DNA of 64,000 nt from Panulirus ornatus (Eukaryota > Arthropoda > Malacostraca > Decapoda > Palinuridae). Location: contig NC_092230.1 of assembly GCF_036320965.1 (NCBI RefSeq), positions 48,302,094 to 48,366,093 of the forward strand, read 5' to 3'. This document shows positions 55,050-64,000 of this stretch, piece after piece. The notes beneath the pieces are model-generated. The model made no database searches, was not told the DNA's origin, and was given only the letters and a program-made list of their open reading frames with translations. Position numbers and translations under genes: made by a program. Within the stretch, counting starts at the first letter, position 1. Each line of letters opens with the position of its first letter.

Positions 55050-57405
55050 AAGGATGGATTACATTATTACCTTCAGTTATCTTACTGGTAGAGTCAAGGA
55101 TGGATTACATTATTACCTTCAGTTATCTTACTGGAAGAGTCAAGGATGGATTACATTATTACCTTCAGTTATCTTACTGGAAGAGTCAAGGATGGATTAC
55201 ATTATTACCTTCAGTTATCTTACTGGAAGAGTCAAGGATGGATTACATTATTACCTTCAGTTTTCTTACTAGTAGAGTCAAGGATGGATTACATTATTAC
55301 CTTCAGTTATCTTACTGGAAGAGTCAAGGATGGATTACATTATTACCTTCAGTTATCTTACTGGAAGAGTCAAGGATGGATTACATTATTACCTTCAGTT
55401 ATCTTACTGGGAGAGTCAAGGATGGATTACATTATTACCTTCAGTTATCTTACTGGAAGAGTCAAGGATGGATTACATTATTACCTTCAGTTATCTTACT
55501 GGAAGAGTCAAGGATGGATTACATTATTACCTTCAGTTATCTTACTGGAAGAGTCAAGGATGGATTACATTATTACCTTCAGTTATCTTACTGGAAGAGT
55601 CAAGGATGGATTACATTATTACCTTCAGTTTTCTTACTAGTAGAGTCAAGGATGGATTACATTATTACCTTCAGTTATCTTACTGGTAGAGTCAAGGATG
55701 GATTACATTATTACCTTCAGTTGTCTTACTGGTAGAGTCAAGGATGGATTACATTATTACCTTCAGTTATCTTACTGGAAGAGTCAAGGATGGATTACAT
55801 TATTACCTTCAGTTATCTTACTGGTACAGTCAAGGATGGATTACATTATTACCTTCAGTTATCTTACTGGAAGAGTCAAGGATGGATTACATTATTACCT
55901 TCAGTTATCTTACTGGAAGAGTCAAGGATGGATTACATTATTACCTTCAGTTATCTTACTGGAAGAGTCAAGGATGGATTACATTATTACCTTCAGTTAT
56001 CTTACTGGGAGAGTCAAGGATGGATTACATTATTACCTTCAGTTATCTTACTGGAAGAGTCAAGGATGGATTACATTATTACCTTCAGTTATCTTACTGG
56101 AAGAGTCAAGGATGGATTACATTATTACCTTCGGTTATCTTACTGGTAGAGTCAAGGATGGATTACATTATTACCTTCAGTTTTCTTACTAGTAGAGTCA
56201 AGGATGGATTACATTATTACCTTCAGTTATCTTACTGGTAGAGTCAAGGATGGATTACATTATTACCTTCAGTTGTCTTACTGGTAGAGTCAAGGATGGA
56301 TTACATTATTACCTTCAGTTATCTTACTGGTAGAGTCAAGGATGGATTACATTATTACCTTCAGTTATCTTACTGGTAGAGTCAAGGATGGATTACATTA
56401 TTACCTTCATTTATCTTACTGGGAGAGTCAAGGATGGATTACATTATTACCTTCAGTTGTCTTACTGGTAGAGTCAAGGATGGATTACATTATTACCTTC
56501 AGTTATCTTACTGGTAGAGTCAAGGATGGATTACATTATTACCTTCAGTTATCTTACTGGTAGAGTCAAGGATGGATTACATTATTACCTTCAGTTATCT
56601 TACTGGGAGAGTCAAGGATGGATTACATTATTACCTTCAGTTATTTTACTGGAAGAGTCAAGGATGGATTACATTATTACCTTCAGTTGTCTTACTGGTA
56701 GAGTCAAGGATGGATTACATTATTACCTTCAGTTATCTTACTGGTAGAGTCAAGGATGGATTACATTATTACCTTCAGTTATCTTACTGGGAGAGTTAAG
56801 GATGGATTACATTATTACCTTCAGTTATCTTACTGGTAGAGTCAAGGATGGATTACATTATTACCTTCAGTTTTCTTACTGGTAGAGTCAAGGATGGATT
56901 ACATTATTACCTTCAGTTATCTTACTGGTAGAGTCAAGGATGGATTACATTATTACCTTCAGTTATCTTACTGGTAGAGTCAAGGATGGATTACATTATT
57001 ACCTTCAGTTATCTTACTGGTAGAGTCAAGGATGGATTACATTATTACCTTCAGTTATCTTACTGGGAGAGTCAAGGATGGATTACATTATTACCTTCAG
57101 TTATCTTACTGGTAGAGTCAAGGATGGATTACATTATTACCTTCAGTTATCTTACTGGGAGAGTCAAGGATGGATTACATTATTACCTTCAGTTATCTTA
57201 CTGGGAGAGTCAAGGATGGATTACATCATTACCTTCAGTTATCTTACTGGTAGAGTCAAGGATGGATTACATTATTACCTTCAGTTATCTTACTGGGAGA
57301 GTCAAGGATGGATTACATCATTACCTTCAGTTATCTTACTGGTAGAGTCAAGGATGGATTACATTATTACCTTCAGTTATCTTACTGGGAGAGTGAAGGA
57401 TGGAT
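55050..57405. repeat. 46-bp minisatellite, about 51 copies
   Basis: Units of exactly 46 bp: GATGGATTACATTATTACCT, TCAGTTATCTTACTGG, then TAGAG, AAGAG or GAGAG and TCAAG. Almost no length variation over 2.3 kb. The rare TTTTCTTACTAGTAGAG unit occurs at about 55260, 55628 and 56180, spaced by 8 and 12 units. The left half is mostly AAGAG, the right half TAGAG and GAGAG. Confidence 0.98.
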
Positions 57406-58266
57406 TACACCAGACACTGGGGTATGGGAGGTACCAAAGGTTGGGGTATGGGAGGTACCAGACACTGGGGTATGGGAGGTACCAAAAGTTGGGGTATGGG
57501 AGGTACCAGAGGCTAGGGTATGGGAGGTACCAAAGGTTGGGGTATGGGAGGTACCAGAGGCTGGGGTATGGGAGGTACCAGAGGCTGGGGTATGGGAGGT
57601 ACCAGAGGCTGGGGTATGGGAGGTACCAGAGGCTGGGGTATGGGAGGTACCGGCGGCCTGGGTATGGGAGGTACCAGAGGCTAGGGTATGGGAGGTACCA
57701 AAGGTTGGGGTATGGGAGGTACCAGAGGCTGGGATATGGGAGGTACCAGAGGCTGGGGTATGGGAGGTACCAAAGGTTGGGGTATGGGAGGTACCAGAGG
57801 CTGGGGTATGGGAGGTACCAGAGGCTGGGGTATGGGAGGTACCAGAGGCTGGGGTATGGGAGGTACCAGAGGCTGGGGTATGGGAGGTACCAAAGGTTGG
57901 GGTATGGGAGGTACCAGAGGCTGGGGTATGGGAGGTACCAGAGGCTGGGGTATGGGAGGTACCAGAGGCTGGGGTATGGGAGGTACCGGCGGCCTGGGGT
58001 ATGGGAGGTACCAAAGGTTGGGGTATGGGAGGTACCAGAGGCTGGGGTATGGGAGGTACCAGAGGCTGGGGTATGGGAGGTACCAGAGGTTGGGGTATGG
58101 GAGGTACCAGAGGCTGGGGTATGGGAGGTACCAGAGGCTGGGGTATGGGAGGTACCAAAGGTTGGGGTATGGGAGGTACCAGAGGCTGGGGTATGGGAGG
58201 TACCAGAGGCTGGGGTATGGGAGGTACCAGAGGCTGGGGTATGGGAGGTACCAGAGGCTGGGGTAT
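57406..58266. repeat. 24-bp minisatellite, about 36 copies
   Basis: Units GGGGTATGGGAGGTACCAGA plus GGCT or AGGTT. A rare CCGGCGGCCTGGG unit occurs at about 57650 and 57987, so a block of about 14 units is duplicated. One extra base at the second site shifts the frame. It abuts the 46-bp array directly. Confidence 0.98.
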
Positions 58267-58317
58267 ATATAATTTAGCAGTGTGCACAGCGAGGCGACGC
58301 CTGAACCTTAAAGGTGT

Positions 58318-58394
58318 AGAGGCAGGAGGGAGGGAGGGAGGGAGGGAGGCAGGAGGGAGGCAGGAGGGAGGGAGGGAGGGAGGGAGGGAGGGAG
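58318..58394. repeat. (GGGA)n with GGCA interruptions
   Basis: A purine tract of GAGG/GGGA units. Confidence 0.95.
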
Positions 58395-58697
58395 GACCTG
58401 GCCACACCGACTTTAATCTCTCACAAGGTCCACCTGCCCTGCTCACATTCCCTTAAATATTTAGGGAAGGGTCAGACCAGTTGACTCCCCTTAAAGCTTT
58501 AGGGATGGGTACAGTGCTGGGCCTCAGGCTTCCCCTAAAGGCTTTTAGGGCCTGGCGCCTGAGGTACGTCGTCTCCTGGCTAACTACAGTACCAGGGTTC
58601 GTAATATCTGGTGGGGGGGGGGGACCTGGGGTGAGGGATGTCCCTTATTTATAGCAACCTTTACAACCCTGAATATTGGCTACAACTTTACAACACT
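58395..58697. other. unique spacer, no gene seen
   Basis: About 300 bases of unique sequence. CCCCTTAAAGCTTTAGGG-like and CCCCTAAAGGCTTTTAGGG dyads lie at about 58486-58550. G-run at 58611-58622. Confidence 0.5.
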
Positions 58698-61232
58698 GGT
58701 GAGGGGGGCGTGGCCTACCTACTGGGCCTGGTGATGGGCGTGGCCTACCTACTGGGCCTGGTGAGGGGGTGTGGCCTACCTACTGGGCCTGGTGAGTGGC
58801 GTGGCCTACTTACTGGGCCTGATGAGGGGCGTGGCCTACTTACTGGGCCTGATGAGGGGCGTGGCCTACTTACTTGGCCTGGTGAGTGGCGTGGCCTACT
58901 TACTTGGCCTGGTGAGTGGCGTGGCCTACTTACTGGGCCTGATGAGGGGCGTGGCCTACTTACTGGGCCTGATGAGGGGCGTGGCCTACTTACTTGGCCT
59001 GGTGAGTGGCGTGGCCTACTTACTGGGCCTGATGAGGGGCGTGGCCTACTTACTGGGCCTGGTGAGGGGCGTGGCCTACTTACTTGGCCTGGTGAGTGGC
59101 GTGGCCTACTTACTGGGCCTGGTGAGTGGCGTGGCCTACTTACTGGGCCTGGTGAGGGGTGTGGCCTACTTACTGGGACTAGTGAGGGGCGTGACCTACC
59201 TACTGGGCCTGATGAGGGGCGTGACCTACCTACTGGGCCTGGTAAGTGGCGTGGCCTACTTACTGGGCCTGGTGAGGGGCGTAACCTACCTACTGGGCCT
59301 GATGAGGGGCGTGACCTACCTACTGGGCCTGGTAAGTGGCGTGGCCTACTTACTGGGTCTGGTGAGGGGCGTGACCTACCTACTGGGCCTGATGAGGGGC
59401 GTGACCTACCTACTGGGACTGGTGAGTGGCGTGGCCTACTTACTGGGCCTGATGAGGGGTGTGGCCTACCTACTGGGCCTGGTGAGTGGCGTGGCCTACT
59501 TACTGGGCCTGGTGAGGGCGTGACCTACTTACTGGGTCTGGTGAGGGGCGTGACCTTCCTACTGGGCCTGGTGAGGGGCGTGACCTACTTACTGGGTCTG
59601 GTGAAGGGTGTGGCCTACTTACTGGGCCTGGTGAGGGGCGTGACCTACCTACTGGGCCTGGTGAGGGGCGTGGCCTACTTACTGGGCCTGGTGAGGGGCG
59701 TGGCCTACCTACTGGGTCTGATGAGTGGTGTGGCCTACTTACTGGGTCTGGTGAGGGGTGTGGCCTACCTACTGGGCCTGATGAGGGGCGTGGCCTACCT
59801 ACTGGGCCTGGTGAGAGGCGTGGCCTACTTACTGGGCCTGGTGAGGGGCGTGGCCTACCTACTGGGTCTGATGAGTGGTGTGGCCTACTTACTGGGTCTG
59901 GTGAGGGGTGTGGCCTACCTACTGGGCCTGATGAGGGGCGTGGCCTACCTACTGGGCCTGGTGAGTGGCGTGGCCTACCTACTGGGCCTGATGAGGGGCG
60001 TGGCCTACCTACTGGGCCTGGAGAGTGGCGTGGCCTACTTACTGGGCCTGATGATGGGCGTGACCTACCTACTGGGCCTGGTGAGGGGCGTGGCCTACCT
60101 ACTGGGCCTGATGAGGGGCGTGACCTACCTACTGGGCCTAGTGAGGGGCGTGACCTACCTACTGGGCTTGGTGAGGGGCGTGGCCTACCTACTGGGCCTG
60201 GTGAGGGGCGTGACCTACCTTCTGGGCCTGATGAGGGGCGTGGCCTACCTACTGGGCCTGGTGAGTGGCGTGGCCTACTTACTGGGTCTGGTGAGGGGTG
60301 TGGCCTACCTACTGGGCCTGGTGAGGGGCGTGACCTACCCACTGGGCCTGGTGAGTGGCGTGGCCTACTTACTGGGCCTGGTGAGGGGCGTGGCCTACTT
60401 ACTGGGTCTGGTGAGGTGCGTGGCCTACCTACTGGGTCTGATGAGTGGTGTGGCCTACTTACTGGGCCTGGTGAGGGGTGTGGCCTACCTACTGGGCCTG
60501 ATGAGGGGCGTGGCCTACCTACTGGGCCTGGTGAGTGGCGTGGCCTACCCACTGGGCCTGATGAGGGGCGTGGCCTCCCTACTGGGCCTGGAGAGTGGCG
60601 TGGCCTACTTACTGGGCCTGATGAGGGGCGTGACCTACCTACTGGGCCTGGTGAGGGGCGTGGCCTACCTACTGGGCCTGATGAGGGGCGTGACCTACCT
60701 ACTGGGCCTAGTGAGGGGCGTGACCTACCTACTGAGCCTGGTGAGGGGCGTGGCCTACCTACTGGGCCTGGTGAGGGGCGTGGCCTACCTTCTGGGCCTG
60801 ATGAGGGGCGTGACCTACCTACTGGGCCTGGTGAGTGGCGTGGCCTACTTACTGGGTCTGGTGAGGGGTGTGGCCTACCTACTGGGCCTGGTGAGGGGCG
60901 TGACCTATCTACTGGGCCTGGTGAGTGGCGTGGCCTACTTACTGGGCCTGGTGAGGGCGTGACCTACTTACTGGGTCTGGTGAGGGGTGTGGCCTACCTA
61001 CTGGGCCTGGTGAGGGGCGTGACCTATCTACTGGGCCTGGTGAGTGGCGTGGCCTACTTACTGGGCCTGGTGAGGGCGTGGCCTACTTACTGGGCCTGGT
61101 GAGGGGCGTGACCTACTTACTGGGCCTGGTGAGGGGCGTGACCTACCTACTGGGCCTGTTGGGGGGCGTGGCCTACCTACTGGGCCTGGTGAGTGGCGTG
61201 GCCTACTTACTGGGCCTAGTGAGGGGCGTGGT
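58698..61232. repeat. 30-bp minisatellite, about 84 copies, with 570-bp duplication
   Basis: Units CTGGTGAGGGGCGTGGCCTA plus CCTACTGGGC, with GATGAG, GTGAGTGG, GTGACC and TTACTG variants. The rare GGAGAGTGG unit at 60021 recurs at 60591, followed by the same variant order including the rare GGGCCTAGTG, so 19 units (570 bp) were duplicated. The frame shifts at 59515 by one missing base. A 774-codon frame (GVAYLLGLV repeated) results and is hydrophobic only by chance. Confidence 0.98.
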
Positions 61233-61440
61233 GAGTGGGTGTAGGTACTTGATCACCTGGGTGTCACATCACACCGCTGCACGTTGACCTTCATGACCAG
61301 TTGTACAAAGTGTTGTGTCATCCTTTATTTCCCACAACATCACATGATCATGATACGTCTCATTAACATCACATCAATATTCATTGTCATCATTAGTCTG
61401 TCTCAACAGAAAATTTCCACATTACAATGATGGATATATA
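61233..61440. other. unique spacer before LINE insertion
   Basis: About 200 bases of unique sequence ending ATGGATATATAT, which abuts the LINE T-run. The terminal AT stretch is one side of the probable target site. Confidence 0.6.
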
Positions 61441-61645
61441 TTTTTTTTTTTTTTTTTTTTATACTTTGTCGCTGTCTCCCGCGTTTGCGAGGTAGCGCAA
61501 GGAAACAGACGAAAGAAATGGCCCAACCCCCCCCATACACATGTACATACACACGTCCACACACGCAAAATATACATACCTACACAGCTTTCCATGGTTT
61601 ACCCCAGACGCTTCACATGCCTTGATTCAATCCACTGACAGCACG

Positions 61646-62853
61646 TCAACCCCTGTATACCACATCGCTCCAATTCACTCTATTCCTTGCCCTCCTTTCA
61701 CCCTCCTGCATGTTCAGGCCCCGATCACACAAAATCTTTTTCACTCCATCTTTCCACCTCCAATTTGGTCTCCCTCTTCTCCTCGTTCCCTCCACCTCCG
61801 ACACATATATCCTCTTGGTCAATCTTTCCTCACTCATTCTCTCCATGTGCCCAAACCATTTCAAAACACCCTCTTCTGCTCTCTCAACCACGCTCTTTTT
61901 ATTTCCACACATCTCTCTTACCCTTACGTTACTTACTCGATCAAACCACCTCACACCACACATTGTCCTCAAACATCTCATTTCCAGCACATCCATCCTC
62001 CTCCGCACAACTCTATCGATAGCCCACGCCTCGCAACCATACAACATTGTTGGAACCACTATTCCTTCAAACATACCCATTTTTGCTTTCCGAGATAATG
62101 TTCTCGACTTCCACACATTTTTCAAGGCTCCCAAAATTTTCGCCCCCTCCCCCACCCTATGATCCACTTCCGCTTCCATGGTTCCATCCGCTGACAGATC
62201 CACTCCCAGATATCTAAAACACTTCACTTCCTCCAGTTTTTCTCCATTCAAACTCACCTCCCAATTGACTTGACCCTCACCCCTACTGTACCTAATAACC
62301 TTGCTCTTATTCACATTTACTCTTAACTTTCTTCTTCCACACACTTTACCAAACTCAGTCACCAGCTTCTGCAGTTTCTCACATGAATCAGCCACCAGCG
62401 CTGTATCATCAGCGAACAACAACTGACTCACTTCCCAATCTCTCTCATCCCCAACAGACTTCATACTTGCCCCTCTTTCCAGGACTCTTGCATTTACCTC
62501 CCTAACAACCCCATCCATAAACAAATTAAACAACCATGGAGACATCACACACCCCTGCCGCAAACCTACATTCACTGAGAACCAATCACTTTCCTCTCTT
62601 CCTACACGTACACATGCCTTACATCCTCGATAAAAACTTTTCACTGCTTCTAACAACTTGCCTCCCACACCATATATTCTTAATACCTTCCACAGAGCAT
62701 CTCTATCAACTCTATCATATGCCTTCTCCAGATCCATAAATGCTACATACAAATCCATTTGCTTTTCTAAGTATTTCTCACATACATTCTTCAAAGCAAA
62801 CACCTGATCCACACATCCTCTACCACTTCTGAAACCGCACTGCTCTTCCCCAA
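61646..62853 (-). pseudogene. LINE reverse transcriptase, 3' segment (copy C)
   Basis: An open frame of about 400 codons on the minus strand, from GEEQCGFRSG to DVVYRG and a stop. It carries motif A (MDLEKAYD), motif B (RQGCVMSP) and FADD. By eye it differs from copy A at about five residues in 395: K/E after VVR, A/D before WEVS, V/G in YSRVEG, A/S in DLAADG and M/I in AWAMD. No stop codon is present, so it is very young. It lacks its own N-terminal third, which is inverted next to it, so it cannot make a full protein. Its 3' UTR occupies about 61460-61645. Confidence 0.9.
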
Positions 62854-62854
62854 G

Positions 62855-63589
<735 letters not shown>

Positions 63590-63633
63590 TCATTCATATA
63601 CATGTACAATTTTCTGCGATCGGGTAAGAAAAG

Positions 63634-63808
63634 TAGATTAAACACTAACTATTGTTCATTAAACACTAACTGTTGTTCATTAAACACTAACTATTGTTCA
63701 TTAAACAGTAACTATTGTTCATTAAACAGTAACTATTGTTCATTAAACACTAACTGTTGTTCATTAAACACTAACTATTGTTCATTAAACAGTAACTATT
63801 GTTCATTA
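63634..63808. repeat. 21-bp minisatellite, about 8 copies
   Basis: Units TAAACACTAACTATTGTTCA plus T, with CACTAACTG and CAGTAACTA variants. Confidence 0.96.
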
Positions 63809-63814
63809 GTATGA

Positions 63815-64000
63815 GGTATTGCTGGTGATAGGATTATACAATGACCTCATCCCTCTGACTGGGTCACCAGAGCTTCAGGGAAAGTCATCTGATGATCCCG
63901 ACTGTCTGACTGAGGTCAATACTACCTAGGAAGGTCATCTAGTGACCCCGTCACTCTAGTCGAGATCAACATCATCTAGGAAGGTCATCTAGTGACCCCG
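63815..64000. repeat. start of a ~55-bp degenerate repeat, cut by the window edge
   Basis: GGTCATCTAGTGACCCCG occurs twice (about 63931 and 63983), with a diverged AGTCATCTGATGATCCCG before. AGGTCA hexamers recur in it. It continues past the window. Confidence 0.75.

Noticed and set aside
58638..60962. A 774-codon frame with GVAYLLGLV repeats resembling a membrane protein
   Set aside because: It is a direct reading of the 30-bp unit. The frame switches at a 1-base deletion, and the same array gives another open frame on the other strand.

Overview
The window looks like eukaryotic, arthropod nuclear DNA, most likely from a decapod crustacean. Three things support this: non-LTR retrotransposon copies whose 3' tails and companion SINE-like repeats resemble ones I associate with decapod genomes (recollection, not a search); a degenerate CCTAA/TTAGG tract of the arthropod telomere type; and extreme microsatellite and minisatellite density. 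There is no bacterial gene organisation, no operon, no rRNA gene, no intact tRNA gene and no CRISPR array.

Layout. Bases 1-1590 hold the 3' part of an RTE-like LINE on the plus strand, with one nonsense codon. From 1.8 to 21 kb there is a near-continuous succession of unrelated minisatellites (units from 21 to 63 bp, most 24-50), with microsatellites and short unique islands between them. From 21.0 to 22.2 kb there is a cluster of decayed retroelement pieces: LINE 3' ends and a tRNA-like B box. More arrays follow from 22.3 to 35.6 kb, including a 2.6 kb array of 25/27-bp units. From 35.6 to 46 kb lies the least repetitive part. It holds a cluster of nuclear-receptor half-sites, a Jockey/CR1-type LINE scrap, a 78-bp inverted repeat, a SINE-like element, a telomere-like tract, and the only convincing host coding exon (minus strand, 43941-43749), which sits beside CpG-rich promoter-like DNA. 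From 46 to 61.2 kb arrays resume, including 13-bp, 21-bp, 46-bp, 24-bp and 30-bp families. From 61.4 to 63.5 kb there is a second copy of the LINE seen at the left edge. Its 5' part is inverted relative to its 3' part with nearly abutting breakpoints, the signature of twin priming.

Summing my own boundaries, tandem repeats cover roughly 39 of 64 kb. Almost all long open reading frames (up to 909 codons) are stop-free readings of repeat units and should not be taken as genes. The credible coding sequence is limited to LINE reverse-transcriptase remnants and one 193-nt first-coding-exon candidate. The most interesting biology is structural: a minisatellite supercluster with array-to-array junctions, higher-order repeats, homogenised cores with decayed flanks, and many units with internal dyad symmetry.
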